DNA of 21,632 nt from CAZJBP01 sp964544115 (GCA_964544115.1 CAZJBP010000050.1:1-21632); one strand, 5' to 3'. Counted from the first letter of the stretch, positions 7,133-14,749 are shown. Numbers and translations are program-made. The notes: generated by a model from the letters alone, not told the origin.

Positions 7133-8371
7133 ATGAACCCTTCGAAGCTTCTCGTGATCTCAGGCGTTGTTCTTCTGCAGGCGCTGGCTCCGGCTGCGCG
7201 TGCCGGGCAGAGCACCGGTGCTCTTCAGGGCCTGATCGATGCGGCGGCTCCCGGCGCCGTGATCAACGTTCCTGCGGGAACCTACGAGGGCAGCATCGTG
7301 CTGAAGGATGGCATCACCCTCGCTGGCGAGGGGGCCGGGGTAACCACGGTGGACGGCAACGGAGCCGCGGTGGTTGTTCGCGGGGCCAGAAATGCCACGC
7401 TGATGGGCCTCACGATTCGCAACGGACTTACCGGCGTTGGAATCAGCGAGACCAGCATGCAGGTCTTTGAGTGCGCCATCCGGGACTTCAAGACGGTCGG
7501 GATTCTGGTGGACCGGGGTTGTGCGGTCATCGCAAACAACCTCATCGAGGGGGGGGCGACGACCACCGGGATCTGGTGCAAAGCCAGCAATCCGTACGTG
7601 GCGGGGACCACCATCAAGGGCAATGCCGTCGGCGCTTTCGTATCGAACCGATCCGGGCCGTCGTTGGTGAATGACGTATTCCTCGGCAATGGAACGGCGA
7701 TCCTCGTAAGCCAGGAGTCACTCGCAAGCCTGGAATCCAACGTGTTCGATCAGAACGGGAACAATGTCACGGGACAGGCCTTCGGAGCCTCGGACGCCGT
7801 CAAGGCTGTTGCGGCGGACGGGACGGTTCCTCATCAAGGCGGAGACCTTGAGTCGTACAGCAAGCTGACGGAACTGGTGCTGGACCAGAAGCTCTCAGAG
7901 CATTCGGCCGTCATTTACGATCTGCGCAATGAACTCGGACGGTTCAGCATGACCGCGCTGTCGGCATGGGCCAACTTCGCCATTGCCGCCTCGGCCGCCG
8001 ACACGGAGATTATCGAACACTCGGCGCTCGACTTGGGCACGGACCAGGCCCTGCACTCCGAAAGGCTCCAGCAGGCACTGCCCACGGTAGCTGTTGTCAA
8101 TCCGGAGATCCAAGACGTGGAGACGGAGCGTTATGCGCTGAACTGCGTGTATGCCCACCCGCCGTCGTACTCCCGCAACGAGAAGGGCCAACTCCTGTTC
8201 AAGCGGCTGACCAACATCACGCGCGTGGAGGTCGTCGTTCCGCCGGGGTACGTGCCGGTGTCGGCCAGTCATCCGGCAACGATCGAGCCTGTCGATGACA
8301 CTCTGGTCGTCAAGATCACGGAAGTCGGCCCGAAGTGCGTCGAAATTCTGATGGACCCGGTGAACCTGTAG
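7133..8371 (+). CDS. Secreted right-handed parallel beta-helix repeat protein
   Basis: A 412-residue protein that starts with a signal peptide (MNPSKLLVISGVVLLQALAP, then ARAG) and a strong ribosome site, AAAGGAGAGG, 5 bp before ATG 7133. Residues ~25-230 show the short periodic repeats of a pectate-lyase/NosD-like beta-helix: VINVPAGTYEGSIVLKDGIT, VVVRGARNATLMGLTIRNGL, and later rungs with N-x-F, N-x-I and G-x-A turns such as VIANNLIEGG and SLVNDVFLGNGTAILVS. Such folds bind or cleave polysaccharides, or act as surface proteins. No catalytic residues can be assigned. The C-terminal ~170 residues (from about GGDLESYSKL) are of another kind, and I do not recognise them. The gene stands alone, diverges from the Hyf operon and overlaps the 3' end of birA by 56 bp. 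Confidence 0.82.
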   Translation: MNPSKLLVISGVVLLQALAPAARAGQSTGALQGLIDAAAPGAVINVPAGTYEGSIVLKDGITLAGEGAGVTTVDGNGAAVVVRGARNATLMGLTIRNGLTGVGISETSMQVFECAIRDFKTVGILVDRGCAVIANNLIEGGATTTGIWCKASNPYVAGTTIKGNAVGAFVSNRSGPSLVNDVFLGNGTAILVSQESLASLESNVFDQNGNNVTGQAFGASDAVKAVAADGTVPHQGGDLESYSKLTELVLDQKLSEHSAVIYDLRNELGRFSMTALSAWANFAIAASAADTEIIEHSALDLGTDQALHSERLQQALPTVAVVNPEIQDVETERYALNCVYAHPPSYSRNEKGQLLFKRLTNITRVEVVVPPGYVPVSASHPATIEPVDDTLVVKITEVGPKCVEILMDPVNL

Positions 8372-9131
8372 GGCCTTGTTTCGAATCGGCGTCGAGGCGG
8401 ACCCTATCGGCCGACCAGACGGTTCGCTGGTTTCCGCCTGCCTCCCGGATCAGAAGTTCGCCGTCATCGCCGAAGCCTTCGAGCGTGCCGGCGAGCGTCG
8501 CCTGGCCGACGTCGATGCTCACGGCCCCACCCACCCCGGCGCTGACGCGCAGCCAGTCGGCGCGCAGGCCGGCGAAGCCCGCTCGGGTCCATGCGTCATA
8601 GCGACGGGACAGCGCGGCCAGGAGCCCGTCCGCCGTCTGCGCCACGTCGTGGGGTCGGCCGGTCTCGGTCGCCAGAGACGTCGCCGGTTGGTCAATCTCG
8701 CGGGCCGCCTCCGCGGACAGGTTCACATTGAGGCCTACGCCGGCGATCACCGCCACACCGGCGGGCGTGTCCAGCCGCTCGCACAGGATGCCGCAGATCT
8801 TGCGCCCGCCCACCAGCACATCGTTGGGCCAGCGCGTGCGGGCATCCAGGCCGCAGCCGGCCAGCAGGTCGACAACGCCCATCGCCAGGGCCAGCGGAAG
8901 CGATACGAGGCTCGCGGGGTCGTCTCCTGCGGGCCGGAGCAGCACGGAGAGCGCGACGTCCTGACCCGGGCCGGTGACCCACGGCCGGCCCATTCGGCCA
9001 AGGCCCCGCGTCTGCACGCGCGCCGCCAGCGCATAGCCGTGCGGCAGGTCCGGCTGCGTTGACAGCACCTCGCGGACCCGCCCGTTCGTTGACGGCAGGC
9101 GGTCCACCCACTCTATTGGCTTCAGGCCCAT
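8316..9131 (-). CDS. birA: Biotin--[acetyl-CoA-carboxylase] ligase (class I, no DNA-binding domain)
   Basis: A 271-residue cytoplasmic enzyme that makes biotinyl-AMP and attaches biotin to carrier lysines of carboxylases. Visible motifs are the substrate-site STN (residues ~14-16), the biotin-binding loop RGLGRMGRPWVTGPGQDVAL, then RWPNDVLVGGRKICGIL, with the lysine that contacts the adenylate, and GVGLNVNLS. A C-terminal SH3-like domain follows (AVSIDVGQATLAGTLEGF...). It lacks the N-terminal winged helix of E. coli BirA, so it is probably only an enzyme and not the biotin repressor. The frame is open to a TTG at 9209, but ATG 9131 places the first helix correctly before STN. The final ~15 residues run past the usual family end and overlap the beta-helix gene on the other strand. 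Confidence 0.9.
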   Translation of the reverse strand: MGLKPIEWVDRLPSTNGRVREVLSTQPDLPHGYALAARVQTRGLGRMGRPWVTGPGQDVALSVLLRPAGDDPASLVSLPLALAMGVVDLLAGCGLDARTRWPNDVLVGGRKICGILCERLDTPAGVAVIAGVGLNVNLSAEAAREIDQPATSLATETGRPHDVAQTADGLLAALSRRYDAWTRAGFAGLRADWLRVSAGVGGAVSIDVGQATLAGTLEGFGDDGELLIREAGGNQRTVWSADRVRLDADSKQGPTGSPGPSEFRRTSGRLP

Positions 9132-9216
9132 GGCTGTTGCGGCCAAACAGTGGCACACAATCGCCTCAGAGGCAACTCCGCCCCCATTGGAGCCGCGACA
9201 GCGCCGCAAACCCTCA

Positions 9217-9245
9217 TTGCCTGTATCCGCGGGTTGTGGTATTTG
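9217..9245 (+). promoter_or_regulatory. Candidate promoter upstream of the 142-aa hypothetical gene
   Basis: TTGCCT, a 17-bp spacer and TATTTG lie in the gap between the divergent birA and the gene at 9322, giving a leader of about 70 nt. Matches are 4 of 6 and 3 of 6, so support comes mainly from spacing and position. Confidence 0.33.
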
Positions 9246-9321
9246 TCTGCTGATTCTTCATTTGCGGGGCTTGGCCTCGCGCGGGTGTGTGCACCCCGGC
9301 ATCGCGGGAGGGTGGAGTTCC

Positions 9322-9750
9322 ATGACAGACTGGCGTTCGAATCTGGGTCAGGTGATGCGGAAGACTGAGGAAAAGAAGCTGGAGAAGGAGGCCACCCAGA
9401 TGGCCCACTTCGTGCAGGGGGTGCTCGTGCCCGCCTTCGCCGAGTTGCGCCAGGAGCTCGAGCAGCACGACCGCGAGGTCACGATCCGGCACACGGACAG
9501 TTCGGCCACCCTCATCGTCCGGTACCGGGGCGAAGAGGAGATCACGTACCGCGTGCAGGGCCGCATGTTCCCCAGCGGCATCCTGCCCTACGCGGATGTC
9601 CGCTGCCGGGAGCGCAAGGGGCTACGCCTCATCACTGCGGAATGCATGTTCCGCAGCGGCAAACCCACCTACACGGTGGTGGACGTTTCGAAGCAGGAAG
9701 TCATCGAGAGCTTCCTGAAGATCTACCTGCCGCTGCTCGAACGGGACTGA
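9322..9750 (+). CDS. Conserved-looking hypothetical protein, 142 aa
   Basis: A soluble 142-residue protein with no signal peptide or membrane segment. ATG 9322 follows a good ribosome site (GGGAGGGTGGAG). The frame is open upstream to 9130, but that part is low-complexity and lies antisense to the birA start. The N-terminal third (residues ~8-50) is charged and helical (RKTEEKKLEKEATQMAHFVQ, then ELRQELEQHDREV), perhaps a coiled coil. The remainder alternates as beta-strands (SATLIVRYRGEEEITYRVQG, YADVRCRERKGLRLITAECM). I do not recognise the family and assign no function. Its codon use resembles its neighbours, so I regard it as a real gene. Its 3' end overlaps the convergent methyltransferase gene by 50 bp. 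Confidence 0.75.
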   Translation: MTDWRSNLGQVMRKTEEKKLEKEATQMAHFVQGVLVPAFAELRQELEQHDREVTIRHTDSSATLIVRYRGEEEITYRVQGRMFPSGILPYADVRCRERKGLRLITAECMFRSGKPTYTVVDVSKQEVIESFLKIYLPLLERD

Positions 9751-10588
9751 CCCGCTGGCGCACGACTTCGTAGATCGCCATGGCCGCCGCCACGCCGGCG
9801 TTGTACGAAGCCACGCGCCCGGCCATCGGCAGGCGGATCAGGAAATCGCAGGTCTCGCGCACCAGGCGCCCCAGTCCGGCGCCCTCGCTGCCGATCACCA
9901 GCGCCAGCGGGCCGCCCAGGTCCTGCTCCCAGCAGAGCTTCGCCTCCGGCATCGCCTCAAGTCCCGCAATCCAGTACTCGGACGCCTTCAACTCCTGCAT
10001 CGCCCGCACCAGGTTGGTCACACGCGCAACGCGCAGGTGCTCCGAGGCGCCGGCAGAGGCGCGCACCACCGTCGGCGTTACGCCCACCGCACGGTCGGAG
10101 GGAAGCACCACCGTGCGCACGCCGGCGCCTTCGGCCGTGCGCAGGATCGCTCCCAGATTCTGCGGATCCTGAACGTGGTCCAGCAGCAAGACCAGCGGCG
10201 CGGGGGTGTCCGGCGACGGCTTCAGCGCGGCGGGGTCTAAGTCCACATACGGGTAGGATCCGCACTCCAGCGCCACGCCCTGGTGGTTCCCGCCCGCACA
10301 CAGCTGGTCAAGAAACGGCGTCTCGGCCGTCTGCACCGCTGCTCCGGCGCGACCCGCGGCCTCGAGCAGGCCTCCGATGTCGGGCGTCTGCCGGACGCTT
10401 GCGGCGACGTACAGGGAGCGCACGGCTCGCCGGCCGGCCCGCAGGCACTCCATCGCCGGCTGGCGGCCATACAGCAGGTCCATGCCGGACGTGATGGAGG
10501 CGACCGGTCGCGCACCCTCCGCCGGCGCCTCGCGCCCCTGGCCCTGCGGCCCTCGCCCTGCCCACCTTTGTCGATTCGCCCTGTTCAT
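9701..10588 (-). CDS. rlmB: SpoU/TrmH-family RNA 2'-O-methyltransferase (RlmB-like)
   Basis: A 295-residue SPOUT methyltransferase that probably methylates a ribose 2'-OH in 23S rRNA (RlmB modifies G2251 in E. coli). Residues ~36-115 form the substrate-binding domain (LLYGRQPAMECLRAGRR, then GNHQGVALE). Residues ~125-275 form the knotted AdoMet domain with its three motifs: DPQNLGAILRTAEGAGV, ALVIGSEGAGLGRLV and IRLPMAGRVASYNAGVAAAM. The third usually reads SLNVSVA; here it is SYNAGVA, a conservative variant. A basic, disordered N-terminal tail (~35 residues) and ~15 C-terminal residues exceed the family norm. The start overlaps the rsmE stop as ATGA, so the two rRNA methyltransferases are co-translated. 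TrmH (tRNA) activity cannot be excluded. Confidence 0.85.
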   Translation of the reverse strand: MNRANRQRWAGRGPQGQGREAPAEGARPVASITSGMDLLYGRQPAMECLRAGRRAVRSLYVAASVRQTPDIGGLLEAAGRAGAAVQTAETPFLDQLCAGGNHQGVALECGSYPYVDLDPAALKPSPDTPAPLVLLLDHVQDPQNLGAILRTAEGAGVRTVVLPSDRAVGVTPTVVRASAGASEHLRVARVTNLVRAMQELKASEYWIAGLEAMPEAKLCWEQDLGGPLALVIGSEGAGLGRLVRETCDFLIRLPMAGRVASYNAGVAAAMAIYEVVRQRVSPVRAAAGRSSGSSR

Positions 10589-11319
10589 GCGTTCTTCCCC
10601 GCCGCCGCCAACGTCAGCAGACTGATGCAGGCCACGTCGGTTCGCAGCGTCCTTGAACCCAGCGACACCGGCCGAAAGCCGGCCGCCTGCAGGAGGCCCA
10701 ATTCAAAATCCGCCCAGCCGCCCTCGGGGCCCACCGCGAGCACAGCCCGTTCCGCAGCGCCCTCCCACGCCGGCGCCCTCATCTCCGCGCCCGGGTGTCC
10801 GACCCAGCGGACGTGTCCGCCGTAGAGCGCAGGCACCTGGTCCTCGACAAACGGCCGGAACCGTCGATGGATCGCCACCGCCGGCATCCGCGTATCGCCG
10901 GCCTGCTCCAGCCCCTCGATCAGCAGCGGCTCGTAGTATGTCGGATCCAGCCAGTGCGTGTCGAAGTAGTTCCGTTCCACTTTCTCCGCGTTCACGATGT
11001 CCACGCGACCGACCCCGAGCATGGCCAGCGGGGCCCACAGGCGCTTCATGGCCTTCGGGCGGGGCAACGCGAGGATGAGGTCCACCGGCGCGGCGCCGGC
11101 CGCCTCCTCGCGTTCCTCAAAGCGACAGTCCAGGATCACGCTGTCGGGCGACACCGCCGACACCTCGCCCCACCCGCGAGCGCCGTTGATCACGCCGATG
11201 CGAACGCGCGACCCCGGCGCAACGGCCAGCGTGCGCAGCAGGTGCGCCGCCCGGCGATCGCGCAGAACGGCCCGCCCGGCCCGGTCCAGTTCAGAAGCAA
11301 ACAGAAGTACGCGGTTCAT
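10585..11319 (-). CDS. rsmE: 16S rRNA (uracil-1498-N3)-methyltransferase RsmE
   Basis: A 244-residue RsmE-family SPOUT enzyme that methylates N3 of U1498 in 16S rRNA of the 30S subunit. The N-terminal PUA-like part (residues 1-70) includes DRRAAHLLRTLAVAPGSRVR, matching the HLxxVLR substrate element. The catalytic domain shows ILALPRPKAMKRLWAPLAML, NAEKVERNYF, AVGPEGGWADFE, and SLGSRTLRTDVACISLL. The last motif usually reads LRTETA; the acidic residue here is aspartate (LRTDVA), a mild substitution. Length is near the usual 240-250 residues. ATG 11319 is the first gene position of this minus-strand pair; its TGA overlaps the methyltransferase start downstream. Confidence 0.92.
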   Translation of the reverse strand: MNRVLLFASELDRAGRAVLRDRRAAHLLRTLAVAPGSRVRIGVINGARGWGEVSAVSPDSVILDCRFEEREEAAGAAPVDLILALPRPKAMKRLWAPLAMLGVGRVDIVNAEKVERNYFDTHWLDPTYYEPLLIEGLEQAGDTRMPAVAIHRRFRPFVEDQVPALYGGHVRWVGHPGAEMRAPAWEGAAERAVLAVGPEGGWADFELGLLQAAGFRPVSLGSRTLRTDVACISLLTLAAAGKNA

Positions 11320-11371
11320 ACGACATGCGGCTCATAGCACTCCCGCCGTCCGGCGCGCGACCAAAATGTGC

Positions 11372-11400
11372 TTGTTCTCCGGTGCGGCGGTCGGCACAAT
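11372..11400 (+). promoter_or_regulatory. Weak candidate promoter of the DUF4870-like gene
   Basis: TTGTTC, 17 bp, CACAAT lies in the gap between divergent rsmE and the membrane protein gene, about 58 bp before the start. Matches are 3 of 6 and 4 of 6, so this is only a position-supported guess. Confidence 0.28.
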
Positions 11401-11457
11401 CCTGCCGTAACGTAGGCTTGAGGGCATGCGCAGACGGCCAACCTAGGAGATGCATCG

Positions 11458-11889
11458 ATGAGCAACGGTCAGGACAGCGGAAGCGTGCAACCCCAACAGA
11501 CCCCGGACACACCTCCACCGGCGGCCCCTGCAGCCGCCATTCCAGCGAAGGAGATCGAAGAGGGCAAGGCCTTCGCCATCCTTTCGTATGTGTTGAGCCT
11601 GATCGGCCTTCCGTTCTTTCTGGTGCCGCTGATCACGCGTAACAACGCCTTCTCGCTCTTCCACGCCAAGCAGTGCCTGCTTCTGTGGCTGGCCGGCGTG
11701 GTGGTCAGCGTGGTGAGTGGCATTCTCACTGTCATCTGCATCGGACCGATCATCGGCCTGGTCGCGCTGATCGGACTGCTCGTGCTCTGCGTCATGGGCC
11801 TGATCAACGCGTCGAAGGGTGAGGCCAAGGAACTGCCCGTGATCGGCAAATACGCCGAGGAGTGGTTCAAGGGTATTCAGAAGGTCTGA
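11458..11889 (+). CDS. DUF4870/Tic20-like small membrane protein
   Basis: A 143-residue inner-membrane protein. The first ~33 residues are a proline/alanine-rich cytoplasmic tail. Then come EEGKAFAILSYVLSLIGLPF, the re-entrant stretch LITRNNAFSLFHAKQCLLLW and two to three more hydrophobic helices, ending with a short amphipathic tail (EWFKGIQKV). The pattern of an A-x-L-S-Y helix followed by xNxFxxFHAKQxLLL is typical of the DUF4870/Tic20-like family, whose bacterial function is unknown. ATG 11458 is preceded by TAGGAGA at 7-8 bp. It is a single-gene unit: divergent rsmE lies upstream and a strong terminator stands 31 bp after the stop. Confidence 0.8.
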   Translation: MSNGQDSGSVQPQQTPDTPPPAAPAAAIPAKEIEEGKAFAILSYVLSLIGLPFFLVPLITRNNAFSLFHAKQCLLLWLAGVVVSVVSGILTVICIGPIIGLVALIGLLVLCVMGLINASKGEAKELPVIGKYAEEWFKGIQKV

Positions 11890-11919
11890 TCCGCGCGGAC
11901 CTGGATTCGTTCTCCGGAG

Positions 11920-11955
11920 CGCCCCGCCAGGCAATAAGGGCGGGGCGTTTCTTTT
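11920..11955 (+). terminator. Intrinsic terminator after the DUF4870-like gene
   Basis: A perfect 9-bp GC-rich stem, CGCCCCGCC (11920-11928) with GGCGGGGCG (11939-11947), encloses a 10-nt loop and is followed by TTTCTTTT. This is a textbook rho-independent terminator for the gene ending at 11889. Confidence 0.9.
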
Positions 11956-11994
11956 GCGGGCATAGCCGGACTATGCGAGCGGGCCAGCCCGGTG

Positions 11995-12023
11995 TTGACC
12001 GGGCCGGGGGTGCTCGTCATACT
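11995..12023 (+). promoter_or_regulatory. Candidate sigma70-type promoter of the TerB-like gene
   Basis: TTGACC (5 of 6), an exact 17-bp spacer and CATACT (4 of 6) make this one of the better promoter matches in the window. The predicted start lies near 12030, leaving a leader of about 80 nt. A small dyad, CATAG-CCGGA-CTATG (11961-11975), stands about 20 bp upstream of the -35 box and could be a regulator site or chance. Confidence 0.52.
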
Positions 12024-12108
12024 CAGGGTGTGGGTCGTGACGAAACGGTCCGCCATCGGCAGGCCCTGAGATCCGGGGCCGTGTGGCCGGGAAAGGAGGG
12101 GAATCAAC

Positions 12109-12471
12109 ATGATCCTGACCGAGTTGAATCACCACCAGCAACTGGCCCTGGCCGCGCTGGTCGAAACGGTGGCCATGGCGAGCGGCCGCGTGACGGAGGG
12201 GGAGAAGGGCCGCATCGACGGCATCGTCGCGGAACTGGGCGAAGAAACCTACCGCAACCTGCTGGAGGAAGCGGAGACGACCTTCAGCGATGAAGACGAG
12301 CTGCGCGAATTCCTCAGCGAGATCACCGACCAGGACGCCCGGGACCTGATTTACGGGACTGTGCTGGACGAAGCCATGGCCGAGCCGACCACGCAGGCCG
12401 TCTCGTCCGAACTACTCGAGTGGCTGAGGGGCGAGTGGGGCATCCACATCGAGGTTGACGAGGAGGAGTGA
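12109..12471 (+). CDS. TerB-like small acidic protein
   Basis: A 120-residue, strongly acidic, all-helical cytoplasmic protein. ATG 12109 has an excellent ribosome site (GAAAGGAGGGG, ~8 bp). LVETVAMASGRVTEGEKGRI, followed by DGIVAELGEE, resembles the EF-hand-like first repeat of the TerB/DUF533 fold (A..DG.v...E...i..i). The later FLSEITDQDARDLIYGTVLD resembles the second half of that fold. TerB-like domains occur in tellurite-resistance and stress-response settings and may bind metal, but no ter genes are near, and only the first loop keeps polar residues. I treat the family link as likely and the function as unknown. It ends 2 bp before the stop of the convergent EEP gene. Confidence 0.7.
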   Translation: MILTELNHHQQLALAALVETVAMASGRVTEGEKGRIDGIVAELGEETYRNLLEEAETTFSDEDELREFLSEITDQDARDLIYGTVLDEAMAEPTTQAVSSELLEWLRGEWGIHIEVDEEE

Positions 12472-12473
12472 CG

Positions 12474-13193
12474 CTACACGTCGAAATCGAACACCATCGG
12501 CAGGTGGTCGGACAGAGCCACCGGCACGACGTCGAGGCGGCGGGGCTTGATGCCGTCGCTGTAGAGCACAAGGTCGAGCTGGCGCTTCGGCGCCCAGCTC
12601 GGGAAGGTCGGGGTGGCGTCCACGTTGGCATTGGTCAGTTTTGTGGCCGCCAGAAAGAGGCTGATCTCCCGGTCCCCCCAGAAGGCGTTGAAATCGCCCG
12701 CCACGATGTGCGGCTTGGCGGTTCCGTTCACCAGGTCGTACAGGTCGTTGAGCTGATGCTGGCGGGTGCGGAAGCTCAGGGCCAGGTGGACGAGAAAGAT
12801 CGTCAGGTTCTCCAATTCCAGCTCAATCACCAGGCGTTTCATGCCCTTGGTGAAGTAGTGAAAGTCGGCCCCGTGGACCGAATCCCGCGTCAGGAACGCA
12901 TTGCCCTGCTTGTTCATCAGCGGCAGCAGCGCGGCCAGGGAAGAATCCGCGTATTTCGATTTGTAGGTGTGGTAGTGCCCGAGCGCCTGGGCCAGCGTCT
13001 CGGCCTGATTCCGGCGGTGCGAGCGGTACGAACCGGCGTCGACCTCCACCAGTCCGAGGACGTCGGGGTCGTACGGGGCCAAGAACTCGGCAATGCGGCC
13101 GAGATTGCCCGAGGTGCGGCGCAGATAGCCCAGGCAGGGGCACATGCCGCGGCCGCCGGCGCCGTAACGGATGTTGTAGAGCATGAATCGCAT
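12474..13193 (-). CDS. Endonuclease/exonuclease/phosphatase (EEP) family phosphodiesterase
   Basis: A 239-residue protein with the EEP fold and no signal peptide. All catalytic motifs are visible: Asn7 in LYNIRYG, the metal-ligand Glu50 in LGLVEVD, His in HLALSFR, the paired DxN of GDFNAFWGD, LDLVLYS and the C-terminal SDHLPMVFDF. Enzymes of this fold cleave phosphodiester bonds in DNA, phospholipid head groups or inositol phosphates, using Mg2+. The divergent neighbour is a cardiolipin synthase, and in E. coli the EEP-family gene ybhP is next to clsB, so a lipid-related substrate is possible but unproven. A cysteine-containing insert near residues 15-25 (GMCPCLGYLRR) is unusual among typical EEP members. 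Confidence 0.85.
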   Translation of the reverse strand: MRFMLYNIRYGAGGRGMCPCLGYLRRTSGNLGRIAEFLAPYDPDVLGLVEVDAGSYRSHRRNQAETLAQALGHYHTYKSKYADSSLAALLPLMNKQGNAFLTRDSVHGADFHYFTKGMKRLVIELELENLTIFLVHLALSFRTRQHQLNDLYDLVNGTAKPHIVAGDFNAFWGDREISLFLAATKLTNANVDATPTFPSWAPKRQLDLVLYSDGIKPRRLDVVPVALSDHLPMVFDFDV

Positions 13194-13264
13194 GGGGTAT
13201 CGGCTGGCATACTAGCGCATGCCGGGCCGAAAAGCAAAGAGCGCGCGCGGAGGCGGCGGGGACG

Positions 13265-14749
13265 ATGTTAGAACAGCTGGGGTTGATGGGGCTCGTCCTC
13301 GGGTGGTCCGCGCACCTGCTGTGTTTCGGACTGGTCTGCTACCATTGCCTGGTGCGGCGGAGGGAGGCGACCTCAACGATCCTGTGGATCTCCGTCTCCT
13401 GGGCCTTCCCCGTTCTCGGTCCCCTGCTCTACCTGTCGTTCGGCATCGACCGCCTGCCCCGAAAGGGCTGGCGCAAGCAGGTGCACGACGAGCGGTTCCT
13501 GGCCGAGAGGCGGGCGCGCGAAGGCGAGGCCTTCCCCCTGGCCTACTGGAGGGCCATGGTCGAGTCGGTGCGTTCCGAGCCGGTCGACCCGACGCTGCGC
13601 GAGGTGGACCGGGCCATGGATGCGCTGCTGCCCGACTTTCCGCTGCTGGGAGGCAACCAGGTGACACCCCTGATCGAGGGGCCGGCCGTCTTCGCCGCGA
13701 TGCGTGCCGCCGTCACCTCGGCCCGCCATCATGTCCACGTCTCGACGTTCATTATGGGCAACGACCGAACCGGCCGCGAGTTCATGGATCTGCTCGCCGC
13801 CAAGGCCCGCGAGGGGGTGACCGTGCGGCTCATGTACGACCGATTTGGGTCCACCCGCGCCCTGTGGTCGGGCTTGTTCCGCCGCTACCGCGGCATTCGG
13901 AACCTGCATATCGAGGGGTGGACGCAGGCCAACCCGCTCAAACGGCAGTTCCAGATCAACCTCCGCAACCACCGCAAGATCATGGTGGTCGACGGAACCA
14001 CGGCGTTCTGCGGCGGCATCAACCTCCACGACCAGGAAGATGGCCCGCACGGCGCGTTCCGCGACTACCACTTCATGATCCAGGGGCCGGCGGTGCTCGA
14101 ACTCCAATACACCTTCCTGCGCGACTGGAACTTCATGACCGACGAGGGCCCGGAGGCCCTGCTCCACGACGAGCACTTCCCCGCGCCCGTACAGGCCGGA
14201 CGTATGCGGGTTCGGCTGGTGAACAGCGGGCCGACCGATGAGATGGGCGCATTCGCCGACACCGTCTTTGTGGCCCTGACGTCCGCCCGACGCGAAGTTC
14301 TGGTCGCGACCCCCTATTTTGTCCCCACCCGGGACATCCTCACCGCCATGCGCGCGGCCGCAATTAAGGGTGTCGACGTCCGACTGGTTGTTCCCGAGCG
14401 CAACAACCACGGCTACGCGGGCCTTGCCGGAGCGGCGCTCTACGCCGAACTGATGGCCGCGGGGGTGCGGGTCTACTTGCGGCCACCGCCGTTCATGCAC
14501 GCCAAGGCGTGCATCGTCGACGACGAGTTTGCCCTCGTGGGCACAGGGAATCTCGACGTCCGCAGCTTCAGGCTCAACTACGAGACCAATCTGGCGGTCT
14601 TCGGGACGGACTTCGCCAACGCACTCAAGAAGACGGTCTTGGACGACATCGGGATGTCGCACGAACTTTCGGAACATAGGTGGTCGCAACGTCCTGCGCT
14701 CGTCAAGCTTGCCGAGAATGCAGCGTCTCTTCTGACCCCTGTGCTGTAG
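13265..14749 (+). CDS. cls: Cardiolipin synthase (phospholipase D superfamily)
   Basis: A 494-residue membrane-bound enzyme that joins phospholipids to form cardiolipin. Two N-terminal helices (residues ~5-30 and ~38-58) match the PLDc_N/ClsA membrane region. The two HKD motifs are intact: NHRKIMVVDGTTAFCGG (His236, Lys238, Asp243) and MHAKACIVDDEFALVGTGN (His412, Lys414, Asp419), each followed by the usual N-L-H/D-x-R region. The linker contains ATPYFVPTRDIL, typical of ClsA-type synthases. Length (ClsA ~486) and domain order match ClsA rather than the soluble ClsB. ATG 13265 has a GGAGG-like element at ~10 bp. The gene is transcribed away from the EEP gene across a 71-bp gap. Confidence 0.92.
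   Translation: MLEQLGLMGLVLGWSAHLLCFGLVCYHCLVRRREATSTILWISVSWAFPVLGPLLYLSFGIDRLPRKGWRKQVHDERFLAERRAREGEAFPLAYWRAMVESVRSEPVDPTLREVDRAMDALLPDFPLLGGNQVTPLIEGPAVFAAMRAAVTSARHHVHVSTFIMGNDRTGREFMDLLAAKAREGVTVRLMYDRFGSTRALWSGLFRRYRGIRNLHIEGWTQANPLKRQFQINLRNHRKIMVVDGTTAFCGGINLHDQEDGPHGAFRDYHFMIQGPAVLELQYTFLRDWNFMTDEGPEALLHDEHFPAPVQAGRMRVRLVNSGPTDEMGAFADTVFVALTSARREVLVATPYFVPTRDILTAMRAAAIKGVDVRLVVPERNNHGYAGLAGAALYAELMAAGVRVYLRPPPFMHAKACIVDDEFALVGTGNLDVRSFRLNYETNLAVFGTDFANALKKTVLDDIGMSHELSEHRWSQRPALVKLAENAASLLTPVL

Noticed and set aside
11862..12293. A 143-codon plus-strand frame bridging the DUF4870-like and TerB-like genes.
   Set aside because: It runs through the strong terminator at 11920-11955 and the TerB promoter, lacks a ribosome site and has Arg/Gly-rich composition.
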